Source: Capsulimonadaceae bacterium (GTDB lineage Bacteria; Armatimonadota; Armatimonadia; Armatimonadales; Capsulimonadaceae). Taken from it: 64,000 bases of DNA. The stretch lies in contig JARLGU010000019.1 of NCBI GenBank assembly GCA_031292625.1, positions 310,001 through 374,000 of the forward strand, written 5' to 3'. The notes under the pieces are model-generated. The model was given only the letters and a program-made list of their open reading frames with translations, did no database searches and was not told the origin of the DNA. This document shows positions 9,460 to 18,248 of this stretch, in pieces. How positions within the stretch are numbered: the stretch's first letter is position 1; each line of letters opens with the position of its first letter. Position numbers and translations under genes: made by a program.

Positions 9460-11214
9460 CTACCCTTGCGCTTCGGCCGTCAGGCGCGCGATCATGTCGT
9501 CGACGCTCAACGCGCCGAGATCGCCCTCTGCACGCTTGCGAACACTGACATTGCCAGCGGCGGCATCGCGGTCGCCGACGACCAGCATGTACGGGATCTT
9601 CTGCGCATTGCCTTCGGCGATTTTCTTGCCCAGCTTCTCGTTGCGCGCATCCACTTCCACGCGAAGTCCAGCCTTCTTAAAGCGCGCGGCGACATCCTGC
9701 GCATATTCGTGGTGCCGGTCGGCGATCGGCAGGATGATTGCCTGAACGGGCGCAAGCCAGACGGGGAACGCGCCGGCGTAGTGTTCGATCAAGTACGAGA
9801 CCATCCGCTCCATGGTCGAAATGACGCCGCGGTGAATCATCACCGGCCGATGGTACTGACCATCCTCCCCTACGTATTCAAGGTCGAACTGATTGGGCAG
9901 ATGCCGGTCAACCTGAACCGTCGAGACCGTCTCTTCTTTGCCCAGGAAGTTGCGCAATTGGATATCGATCTTCGGCCCGTAAAACGCCGCCTCGCCTACG
10001 CCCTCGTAGTATGGAACATCGAGCTCGTGGAAGACCTGGCGAAGCTCGCCTTCGGCCCGCTCCCAGAGTTCCGGGTTGTCAACGTACTTTTCCTTATTGT
10101 CCGGATCATGCAGGCTCAGCCGGAAGCGGAAATCGGTAAGGCCAAGCTTGGCGTAAGCGGCTTGCACCATGCGCACGCAGCTCTTGACCTCTTCAATGAC
10201 CTGATCCTCGGTGCAGAAGATATGGGCATCGTTGAGCGTCATGGCGCGGACGCGAGACAAGCCGCTCAGTTCACCGGACTTCTCGAACCGGAACTGCGAC
10301 GCAAGCTCAGCGATGCGCACCGGGAGATCGCGATAGGAATGCGAGTCGACCTTGAACACCTGAATATGGTGCGGGCAGTTCATCGGACGAAGCACAAATT
10401 CTTCGTTTTCGACCTTCATGATCGGGAACATGCTATCGATGTAGTGCGCGAGGTGCCCGGACTGCTTGTAGAGCTCAGTCTTGGCCATGATCGGCGTGTA
10501 TACGTGCTGATAGCCCGAATCCAGCTCGACATCCGTAATCCACCGCTCCAGGATGCGGCGAATCGTGGCTCCCTTGGGGAGCCAGAGCGGCAATCCAGGT
10601 CCCACGATGCTGGAGTTCGCAAAGAGGCCAAGCTGCTTTCCAAGCACTTTGTGGTCGCGCTTTTTCGCCTCTTCCAGACGCTCGTAATAGGCATTGAGCT
10701 CGTCTTCCGTCTCGAATAGCACGCCGTAGATGCGCTGAAGCATTGGACGATGCTCATCGCCGCGCCAATATGCTCCCGCGATCTTGTCCAGCTTGAAAGC
10801 CCCAATGCGTCCCGTGCTCTCAACATGCGGTCCGCGACAAAGATCGGTAAACGTGCCTTGCGTGTAGAACGAAATCGTCTCCCCTTCGGGCAAATCGTCG
10901 ACGAGCTCGACTTTGTACGCTTGGTGCAGCGCTTCCAAATATTCGCGAGCCTCGCCACGTGACTTCTCCGCGTAGACAAGCGGCAGATCCGCGTCGACGA
11001 TGCCGCGCATATGCAACTCGATCTCCTGCAGATCCTCTGGGGTCAAGCTGCGGGGCAGGTCGAAATCGTAGTAAAAACCGTCCTCGATCGGCGGTCCAAT
11101 CGCAAGTCCCGCCGTCGGAAAAATCTCAAGCACCGCCTGTGCCAGCACGTGTGCGGCCGTATGTCGCATCCGATAAAGATGCTCGTCCTTTTTGTCAACG
11201 CTGTTTGATGCCAC
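9460..11214 (-). CDS. thrS: Threonyl-tRNA synthetase lacking the TGS domain
   Basis: 584 residues from a GTG start. Class II synthetase that charges tRNA-Thr. The protein begins directly with the editing domain (RHTAAHVLAQAV, the HxxxH motif) and GPPIEDGFYYDF. The catalytic core follows: zinc-binding MNCPHH, motif 2 around YRDLPVRIAELASQFRFEKSGEL, and motif 3 around IHRGVISTMERM. The C-terminal anticodon-binding domain starts near WLAPVQAIILPI. Typical bacterial ThrRS is about 640 residues with an N-terminal TGS domain that is absent here; no in-frame extension could encode it, as upstream DNA is non-coding. Such TGS-less forms are known and active. Confidence 0.95.
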   Translation of the reverse strand: MASNSVDKKDEHLYRMRHTAAHVLAQAVLEIFPTAGLAIGPPIEDGFYYDFDLPRSLTPEDLQEIELHMRGIVDADLPLVYAEKSRGEAREYLEALHQAYKVELVDDLPEGETISFYTQGTFTDLCRGPHVESTGRIGAFKLDKIAGAYWRGDEHRPMLQRIYGVLFETEDELNAYYERLEEAKKRDHKVLGKQLGLFANSSIVGPGLPLWLPKGATIRRILERWITDVELDSGYQHVYTPIMAKTELYKQSGHLAHYIDSMFPIMKVENEEFVLRPMNCPHHIQVFKVDSHSYRDLPVRIAELASQFRFEKSGELSGLSRVRAMTLNDAHIFCTEDQVIEEVKSCVRMVQAAYAKLGLTDFRFRLSLHDPDNKEKYVDNPELWERAEGELRQVFHELDVPYYEGVGEAAFYGPKIDIQLRNFLGKEETVSTVQVDRHLPNQFDLEYVGEDGQYHRPVMIHRGVISTMERMVSYLIEHYAGAFPVWLAPVQAIILPIADRHHEYAQDVAARFKKAGLRVEVDARNEKLGKKIAEGNAQKIPYMLVVGDRDAAAGNVSVRKRAEGDLGALSVDDMIARLTAEAQG

Positions 11215-11360
11215 GCCTTTGTCTACGCTCCTGAGTCAGTAAATCGCTAGATGGCCTTAAGTATACCCCACGAGCCCCAGGCTACACGGGCTTGAGACCA
11301 GGGTCGCAATCCGGCGGGGCGCGCTCAAGCAGCGTGTGCAAAAGATCGAAAGGCTTTGTA

Positions 11361-11546
11361 AGACGGCTCCCCGGCCGCCGTGGCCGTTTTTGGGAAAGGG
11401 TCGGCGCAACGCTTTCACCGGTTAACAATACGCGCTGCGATCGGACCCGGGCGGCAAAAGGCCGTACGCGTGTTGACGACGCATCGTAAATTACCGCAGT
11501 GAACGAGACGCGGGCCAAAAAATGCCCCGGCGGCACGAGCCGTCCT
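11361..11546 (+). repeat. MITE-like inverted-repeat element, copy A
   Basis: A 186-bp element bounded by imperfect terminal inverted repeats of about 35 bp. The left end opens AGACGGCTC, then GGCCGCCGTGGCCGTTTTT (to about 11400). The right end (11512-11546), read in reverse complement, opens AGGACGGCTCGTGCCGCC and continues GGGGCATTTTTTGG. Copy C (52711-52897) matches it in inverted orientation over nearly its whole length (187 bp), including internal blocks GATCGGAC, GGCGGCAA and CGCGTGTTG. No ORF of note; non-autonomous mobile element or a structured intergenic repeat. Confidence 0.75.
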
Positions 11547-11680
11547 GAATCTTTCTTGCAATACGCCAGTTTATGACACACACTCACAGGCAAAAGCTGG
11601 TTCGCATTTTGAGAACAGCCTCCTTCCGGCCAGCGCAAGCAGGACCCGCTCGTTTTCATGCAAATATTGCCGCCCTTCTC

Positions 11681-11721
11681 TTGACGTCCTCGCCAGCATA
11701 TGATAAGATTTAAAATCTTAT
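11681..11721 (+). promoter_or_regulatory. Promoter with overlapping palindrome for GH13-like gene pair
   Basis: TTGACG (11681-11686) and TAAGAT (11704-11709) are 17 bp apart. The -10 lies inside the inverted repeat ATAAGATTT-A-AAATCTTAT (11703-11721), so a repressor binding there would occlude RNA polymerase. The ATG of the first GH13-like gene is 27 bp downstream. Which regulator binds is unknown; no regulator gene is adjacent. Confidence 0.65.
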
Positions 11722-11748
11722 TAAGAGTCTCGTCACAGGCAAACTCCC

Positions 11749-14700
11749 ATGCACTCGCTCCCACCCTCTCGCAACCGGGCATCCGTGTGTCGCACCGCCC
11801 TTATCCTGACGCTCGCCGTCACCGCTCAGTGCTTGGCGCGCGCGGCCGGCGATGCGCCCATGCTTACAGTTCGCCATTGTTGGCCAATCTTGACCGCCGG
11901 CACGTCGGAAGCAACCGCGACCGCCCCAGGCAGCCCAGTCAACGTTTCGGTCGATGATCGCCCGCTGATTACGCCGGACGTTGCGCCAACTGTTCAACCG
12001 CTTCCTGGCGGCGGGGTCGAACTCACATATACGCTTGCGAAAGGCACGCTCGTCGAGCAAATCACCCCCTTTGCCGCGATGGGCAACGGAGCCTGGTTGC
12101 AATCGATGACCTATACGAACCGAAGCGATAAGCGTCAGGACATTACGGGAGCGTCAATGCGCATCGCGCCGCGCGTCAAAGACGGCGGCATCGTCTGGAA
12201 TCCGGCGCCTTTTTGGATGGGCGAGCTTGGAGGAGGACTAACGCTGCATGTCGCTTACCGATCGGTCGAGGACGAATACTCGCTGAAGGTTTCCAGTGGC
12301 GTCGTAGAGACGCATATTACGGCTCAATGGCGTCTCGATCCGGGGCAAAGCGCGCCCATCGGAGCAATGGCATTCTGGGAAACCGCCGGCGGCGCTCAGG
12401 ATTTCCGCTCCGAAGCACAGCGCTGGTACAAGGCGATCGGCATTCGCGTCCCCGTGCCATCTCCTAACTGGCTCGCGACGGCGGTGCTCTACGAGGCGAG
12501 CGCCGGGGGGCATATCGAATCCCGGTTCAGCGACGTTGGCGGGTTCGACGCATTTGCGCATCAGCTCGATTACCTCCACGACCTGGGGGTAAATGCGATC
12601 TGGTACAACATGCCATTTTCCTTCAAGAGCGGACCGGACGGAGCGAAAGGGAACTGGAACCACTACGGCCCCCTCGACTATTCCAAAATCGATGAGATCC
12701 TCGGAGGAGCGCCCGCGTTCAAGCGGATGACCTCGCACAGCAAGGAACTCGGCATACACGTCCTGGCGGAACTCGTTCCGCACGGAGGACGTTCCGTGCA
12801 GGCGATGGCGCTCAAGCCCTGGTGGACCGGCAAGCGCGATGGCGCTCCCGTGGGCGAATGGGGCGGCGCGGATATGGATTACGCATCGCCGCCCTGGCAG
12901 GATGTCATGCGCACGGCTTGCCAGCGGCTCGCACGCGACTTCGACGTGGAAGGCGTGCGCATCGATCTTGGGAACGGCGACGGACCGAACTGGACATCGC
13001 CGGGAACCAATCACGCGTCTCTTTCGACACTGGGCGGAGCGCTCGGTATGATCCGCGCGGCGCGCGACGGACTGGCGGCCGGCGGCGCGAGAGGCCCAGT
13101 CATAATCCCCGAAAGCAACGATATCGCGGAGCATTACGCGTATACGGCGCTCGGATACGGAAGCGAGTTTACCCGCTTCTTCGAGCAAGAGCTTCCGAGC
13201 AATTTGGACGACGCCGCCGCAATGAACAAAGGCCTCCGAGACCTTCTGGAAAACGAGCGAGGAGCGCTGCCAGATGGCGCGATGAGGTTAAGGACCCTCA
13301 ACAACCACGATACAGTGATCTACAATGGCCGCGTGCATCTGCGCTTCGGCGTTGGACTTTCGCGCGCATTTCTCGGCGTCTGCCTCGCGGCCCCCGGTGT
13401 TCCGATGCTATACCAGGAACAAGAGGTCGGCGACTACGAGGCATTGCGGCGGATGCTCTGGGCGCGGCGCGCTCTTCCTGAACTCGGCGCGGGCGAACCC
13501 GATTATTTCGCGGCGACGTTCGATCCGAAGGTCTTCACCGTCGTCAGCACGCTGGACGGTTCACGGGCAATTGGACTGGTGAACCTATCCGGAACGAAGG
13601 TCGCGGGCAGAGTCGTCCTGGCACATGCGCTGAACATCGCGAACAATACGCTCGTATACGACGGCGTCTCGGATCGAAGCACCCGAGTGGTCAACGATGG
13701 ATTCGACTGGACTCTTGCCCCGTACGAAACCGCGTTGATCCGAATTGGGGCCAAGCCGGCATCAGCGACGCCCGCGGAGGTTTACGCGGGCGAGACGTAC
13801 GCGGACGCACGTGACGCTGGCAATGGCGGCTTAACGTGGCATTCGGGAAAGGTCACCCTCAATCTGCAGATGGGAGGCGACGGATGGACCGAGTCGGTAT
13901 CCGGCGAGCGGTCGACCTATTCGTCTCCCAACGGAACCGTCACCCTGCTTAGGAAGGCGCAGTCTACGCGGATCGACATCGATCTCAAGCCATCCGCGCC
14001 GACACCCCGTCTCGTGGTTCTCGGCGCGGATCGATGGCTTGTCTCGGGCCGGACAGCCATTGTAAACGATCGCGTGCTCAGACGCCATTTTCCATTTCCA
14101 GCGGGAAGCGGATATACGTGGAACCGAAAAATCGTGTCCGGATCCGCTCCCTGGGGAAAGCTCTATGACAGCGTTGCTCCCGAAGGCAGATTGTGGCAAT
14201 CGATTCTCGAGCCGCTGCATCCGGACGATCCCGGGCTCGAGTTCGCCGATCGCGCCGGAGCGGGATTATCGATTACTGGCTTGTCGACGACAGCCCGAAA
14301 TATCGTGCTGACCGACTGCACGGACGAGCCGGAGAGCGGGCCGTTTCGCTTGGAGACGCGCTTCTACGATATCGACACTGACTTGAACGCCAACGTCCGC
14401 GCGCTCGGCCTGGGAAGCCAATGGCTCATGAGCCGCGAGGCTTTGCCGCCCGTAACGCCTGCCGCGCTGCATGTCTCGTTCATGATTTCGAACAGCGAGG
14501 GCGATTGGCGCGCACGCTGGAGCGCTCCGCGCTTACCCGTGCAGCGAACGCCTCACGTCGCCGAAACCGATATCGGCCCCCGATTCGTACATGCGGTCCA
14601 ATCCACGTTCCTTCCTGAGCCCGGACAAGTCGCGTTCGACGGCTTCCCGCCGGTCGCGGGCGTGTATCAAATCGAACTCGATCTGCGCCGCAGTGAGGCG

Positions 14701-14931
14701 TCTGCAACGAGCCACGAGCTCGAAAGCGCCTATACGGTACGCGTCGACGGCATCGAACAGCCCCTGCAGTGGTCGCAAAGAGGATCGGGGGCCATGGGCA
14801 ATGCCTATTTCGCGACGGCCCTTACGCCTCCGATCGACCTTTCCGGCAAGACACACTCAATCTCGATCACGACGGCTCGACCGTGGTGCGCCGTCCATGA
14901 TCACTTCAAGCTAGTGAAGGCGAGCCAATGA
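11749..14931 (+). CDS. Secreted alpha-amylase-superfamily (GH13-like) glycoside hydrolase, paralogue 1
   Basis: 1060 residues. A signal peptide (about 1-35) precedes an N-terminal beta-sandwich (about 36-235), then an alpha-amylase-type barrel (about 238-610). The barrel shows the GH13 conserved regions: nucleophile D406 in GVRIDLGNG, likely acid E455 in IIPESND, and D521 in LNNHD. Region I is unusual (AELVPHGG in place of DxVxNH). After the barrel come a beta domain and a long C-terminal part (to 1060) with further beta-rich modules. Substrate is probably an alpha-glucan or related oligosaccharide, but the odd region I makes this uncertain. It overlaps the start of its paralogue by 4 bp (ATGA). 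Confidence 0.8.
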   Translation: MHSLPPSRNRASVCRTALILTLAVTAQCLARAAGDAPMLTVRHCWPILTAGTSEATATAPGSPVNVSVDDRPLITPDVAPTVQPLPGGGVELTYTLAKGTLVEQITPFAAMGNGAWLQSMTYTNRSDKRQDITGASMRIAPRVKDGGIVWNPAPFWMGELGGGLTLHVAYRSVEDEYSLKVSSGVVETHITAQWRLDPGQSAPIGAMAFWETAGGAQDFRSEAQRWYKAIGIRVPVPSPNWLATAVLYEASAGGHIESRFSDVGGFDAFAHQLDYLHDLGVNAIWYNMPFSFKSGPDGAKGNWNHYGPLDYSKIDEILGGAPAFKRMTSHSKELGIHVLAELVPHGGRSVQAMALKPWWTGKRDGAPVGEWGGADMDYASPPWQDVMRTACQRLARDFDVEGVRIDLGNGDGPNWTSPGTNHASLSTLGGALGMIRAARDGLAAGGARGPVIIPESNDIAEHYAYTALGYGSEFTRFFEQELPSNLDDAAAMNKGLRDLLENERGALPDGAMRLRTLNNHDTVIYNGRVHLRFGVGLSRAFLGVCLAAPGVPMLYQEQEVGDYEALRRMLWARRALPELGAGEPDYFAATFDPKVFTVVSTLDGSRAIGLVNLSGTKVAGRVVLAHALNIANNTLVYDGVSDRSTRVVNDGFDWTLAPYETALIRIGAKPASATPAEVYAGETYADARDAGNGGLTWHSGKVTLNLQMGGDGWTESVSGERSTYSSPNGTVTLLRKAQSTRIDIDLKPSAPTPRLVVLGADRWLVSGRTAIVNDRVLRRHFPFPAGSGYTWNRKIVSGSAPWGKLYDSVAPEGRLWQSILEPLHPDDPGLEFADRAGAGLSITGLSTTARNIVLTDCTDEPESGPFRLETRFYDIDTDLNANVRALGLGSQWLMSREALPPVTPAALHVSFMISNSEGDWRARWSAPRLPVQRTPHVAETDIGPRFVHAVQSTFLPEPGQVAFDGFPPVAGVYQIELDLRRSEASATSHELESAYTVRVDGIEQPLQWSQRGSGAMGNAYFATALTPPIDLSGKTHSISITTARPWCAVHDHFKLVKASQ

Positions 14932-17900
14932 AACACCAGTCTGGATCTCAGCGTCTCGCCTCTCTTTCCTGCGCAGCGCTTGTGATTGGCGGGCTTGCGG
15001 CGGCGCATCAGCCGGCAACGGCGGGCGCGCCCGCCGCCAACCTGAGCGTCCGCGACGGCTGGCCGATCGTCAGCGCAGCAGGCGTCGATGTGACGACATC
15101 CGCCAAGGGCCGTCCGGTGGACGTAACGGTAGACGGCAAATCCGTGCTTACTGGCGACGCGCCTTTCGCAGTCGTGCAAAATCCTGACGGCGAGATCGAC
15201 ATCACATATGCCGTCAGCCAAGGAACGCTTGTCGAGAAGTATGTCCCTTTCGCCGCAATGGGCCCCGGCGCATGGCTCCGATCGACAACCTATACGAATA
15301 CGACCAGCGGGACGGAGTATCTAACCGGCGCAGTCATGCGCATCGCGCCGAATGCGCAATCCGGCAATGCCCCCTGGAATCCAGGGCCATTCTGGATGGT
15401 CGAAGCGTCAGGAAACCAGACGCTGCACATTGCGTACAAATCGGCTGACGATTTCTATTCGATTAAAGGCGAAGATGGCTTCGTCGAGACCAGCATTGGC
15501 GCGCAATGGCGCCTTGCGGCCGGTCAAAGCGCGCAAATCGGCAGCGAGGGTCTTTGGGTACATCCTGGAAACCGCGACGACTTTCGCCCGGAAGCCCAAC
15601 GCTGGTACGAGGCCATCGGCATCCATGTGCCTCGCCCCCACCCCGACTGGCTTGCAAACGCCGTGCTGTACGAAGCAAGCGCCGGCGGGCATGTCGAATC
15701 GCGGTTCAGCGATGTAGGCGGGTTCGACGCGTTTGCGCATCAGCTCGACTATCTCGCGGACCTTGGCGTCAACGCAATCTGGTACAACATGCCGTTTACG
15801 TTCAAGTCGCCCCCGAATGGCGAGAAAGGCGGCTGGAACCATTACGATCCACGCGACTACAGCAAGATTGATGGCATTCTCGGTGGCCCGGACGCGTTCC
15901 ACCGCCTGACTCATGCGAGTCGTGAGCGAGGCATGCATGTCATCGCCGAGCTCGTCCCGCACGGAGGCCGCTCCGTTCAGGCGGAAGCCCTGAAAGCCTG
16001 GTGGACGGGAGGACGCGACGGAAAGCCCAATGGCGGCTGGGGCGGCGCGGATATGGACTACTCTTCGCCGCCCTGGCAGGCGGTGATGTGCAACGCGTGC
16101 ACGTATCTGGCCCACGATTTCGGCGTGGAAGGCGTTCGCATCGACCTCGGCGACGGCGACGGCGTCAACTGGACATCGCCGCTGACGAACCATGCCTCGT
16201 TTTCCAATCTCGGCGGCTCGATCGGAATGCTGAACGCCGCGCGGAAGGGCCTTCTTGCCGGCGGCGTGGGCGAGGGTGGACGCGTCCCGATCCTGATCCC
16301 CGAAAGCCCGGATCGTCCCGAGTATTACGCGATGACGCCGGTCGGTTACGGGGACAAGCTCACCATCCTCCTGCATGAATATGTCCAGAGCAACCCGAAC
16401 GACGCGGCGGGCAATTGCGAACACATTCGCGCCGTTCTAGAGGATGAACAGGGCTCGCTTCCAGCCGGAGCGATCAGCCTGCGAACCCTGGGAAACCACG
16501 ACACGACCCTCGAGCACGGCCGCGTCCAACAGCGCTTCGGCGCGGGGCTGGCCCGGGCGCTCTTTGGCGTCTGCCTTGCGGTTCCAGGCTTGCCGATGCT
16601 CTATCAAGAAGAAGAAAGCGGTTCCTTTGAGGCGCTTCGCAAAATGATTTGGGCCAGACGCCGCATCCCTGAGCTTGGATCTGGCACGGCGGATTACGAA
16701 GCCGTCTCGTTCGCGCCGGAGGTCTTCACGGTCGTCCGTTCGGCCGGCGCATCGAGGGCTATCGGGCTGGTCAATCTATCCGGCAACCCGGTTTCCGGCA
16801 AGGTTACGTTGGCCGCAAGCACTCCGGTTCCGGACGGCGCAATGGTCTTCGACGGCGTATCCGGCAAGAGCGCACGCGTCAACGGCAATGCGTTCACTTG
16901 GACGATCGGCCCCTACGAAACAGCGTTGCTGCGCGTCGGAAAGCATCCGGACGGCAACGTCCCCGCAATGCGCTTCGCTGGCGAACCAACGAGCAACGAG
17001 ATGCTTACGACAAGCAACATGCCCGTGTGGCGCAACGGCAAAATGGCAATCGCTCTTAGCCCTGGAACGGCAGCGTGGACAAAGCGCGTGGAGGGCGCGA
17101 CGACGACTTACGATTCGCCATCGGGACGAATAACAGTCCGAAACGAAGGGATAGCAGCGCACGTCGAGTTGGAATACGGCAAAGGAGCCCCCATTCCTTC
17201 GCTAGTCGTTCACAATGCCGACAGCTGGCTTGTCTCAGGACGAACCGCCATTCTTGACGATCGGGTCATTCGCAGGCACTTTCCATTTCCCGCATCGAGC
17301 GGGTACTCTTGGAAGCGAAATATCATCTGGGGATCCGCGCCATGGGGAAGCCTCTACCACGGCGTCGCCCCATGCGGACGGCTTTGGCAGTCTCTGCTTG
17401 AGCCGCTCCATCCTGACGAGCCCGATCTTGCCTTCGTTGACGGCGCAGGAACCGGGTTTGAGCTTTCGAGTGTGCACTGCGACGCCCAGAACACGGTGCT
17501 CACAGATGCAACAGATGAGCAGTCATCGGCTCCGTACCATCTGGATCTGCGATTCTACGCGGCCGATCCGGACCTCAGCCAGATGGTCCAGGTGTTCGGC
17601 CTCGGCAAACAATGGCAAATGGACGCGCCTCCTGCCGCAGTCGCCGCAAACAGCCTTCACGCGTCGTTCGAGATCACGCCAACGTCCGGCAATCCGGCGG
17701 CCCGTTGGGCGTCGCCCCGCCTGCCGGTCGAACGCGGCGGCATGCGCGAAACAATAAGCGGCAACGATTATCATCAAGGCTTTAACGGCGTCTTCTTTCC
17801 GAAAGGCGGCAAGGTCACGTGGGCCGGTTTCGCCGCCGCGCCTGGCGTATACAGGATCGAGTTTGAACTGAGGCATAGCGAAGCATCTGCAACGGGAACG

Positions 17901-18119
17901 GACCTGGATGCCGCCTACGCCGTCACCGTCGATGGGGCGACGCAGCCGCTCACGTGGACGAAGCGAGGCACGGCGACCTATGGCAACGCCTACTTCGGCC
18001 TTGCAACGACTCGACCAATCGACCTGAAGGGCAAGGCGCACACGGTCGAAATCACTTGCACGAAGCCCTGGACCGCAGTGCGCGAACACTACCGGTTGAT
18101 CGAGGGGACAGAAAAATGA
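14928..18119 (+). CDS. Secreted alpha-amylase-superfamily (GH13-like) glycoside hydrolase, paralogue 2
   Basis: 1063 residues, collinear with the upstream gene over its whole length and clearly a tandem duplicate. Signal peptide about 1-32. Catalytic landmarks sit at nearly the same positions: D406 in GVRIDLGDG, E459 in LIPESPD, D525 in LGNHD. Region I is again AELVPHGG. The shared block NAVLYEASAGGHVESRFSDVGG opening the barrel is nearly identical in both. Translation is coupled by the ATGA overlap, so both proteins are made together. Retention of all acidic residues in both copies suggests both are active, perhaps on different linkages or chain lengths. The CAZy subfamily cannot be assigned by eye. 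Confidence 0.8.
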   Translation: MKHQSGSQRLASLSCAALVIGGLAAAHQPATAGAPAANLSVRDGWPIVSAAGVDVTTSAKGRPVDVTVDGKSVLTGDAPFAVVQNPDGEIDITYAVSQGTLVEKYVPFAAMGPGAWLRSTTYTNTTSGTEYLTGAVMRIAPNAQSGNAPWNPGPFWMVEASGNQTLHIAYKSADDFYSIKGEDGFVETSIGAQWRLAAGQSAQIGSEGLWVHPGNRDDFRPEAQRWYEAIGIHVPRPHPDWLANAVLYEASAGGHVESRFSDVGGFDAFAHQLDYLADLGVNAIWYNMPFTFKSPPNGEKGGWNHYDPRDYSKIDGILGGPDAFHRLTHASRERGMHVIAELVPHGGRSVQAEALKAWWTGGRDGKPNGGWGGADMDYSSPPWQAVMCNACTYLAHDFGVEGVRIDLGDGDGVNWTSPLTNHASFSNLGGSIGMLNAARKGLLAGGVGEGGRVPILIPESPDRPEYYAMTPVGYGDKLTILLHEYVQSNPNDAAGNCEHIRAVLEDEQGSLPAGAISLRTLGNHDTTLEHGRVQQRFGAGLARALFGVCLAVPGLPMLYQEEESGSFEALRKMIWARRRIPELGSGTADYEAVSFAPEVFTVVRSAGASRAIGLVNLSGNPVSGKVTLAASTPVPDGAMVFDGVSGKSARVNGNAFTWTIGPYETALLRVGKHPDGNVPAMRFAGEPTSNEMLTTSNMPVWRNGKMAIALSPGTAAWTKRVEGATTTYDSPSGRITVRNEGIAAHVELEYGKGAPIPSLVVHNADSWLVSGRTAILDDRVIRRHFPFPASSGYSWKRNIIWGSAPWGSLYHGVAPCGRLWQSLLEPLHPDEPDLAFVDGAGTGFELSSVHCDAQNTVLTDATDEQSSAPYHLDLRFYAADPDLSQMVQVFGLGKQWQMDAPPAAVAANSLHASFEITPTSGNPAARWASPRLPVERGGMRETISGNDYHQGFNGVFFPKGGKVTWAGFAAAPGVYRIEFELRHSEASATGTDLDAAYAVTVDGATQPLTWTKRGTATYGNAYFGLATTRPIDLKGKAHTVEITCTKPWTAVREHYRLIEGTEK

Positions 18120-18248
18120 TTATGAGAAAATGCCCTCTTACACCGGGCTGGGCACATTTCATTGAACGCTTAACACTCAGCCTGTTGGCAAGCCGCACGC
18201 GAAGCGCTTGAAAAGTAAGGCACGATATTCCTACGAAGGACTCACCAT

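Larger units (their letters stand above)
11215..11748. other. Intergenic region with repeat copy A and a regulated promoter
   Basis: This 534-bp gap holds the inverted-repeat element at 11361-11546 and the promoter/palindrome at 11681-11721 (both listed separately). The open frame on the minus strand (11282-11782) crosses both and has no family resemblance, so I do not call it. I see no T-box or other leader for thrS. Confidence 0.6.

Noticed and set aside
9466-10719. 417-residue plus-strand ORF
   Set aside because: Antisense to thrS, which has unmistakable synthetase motifs.
11282-11782. 166-residue minus-strand ORF in the gap before the GH13-like genes
   Set aside because: Crosses the inverted-repeat element and the promoter; composition without domain signals.
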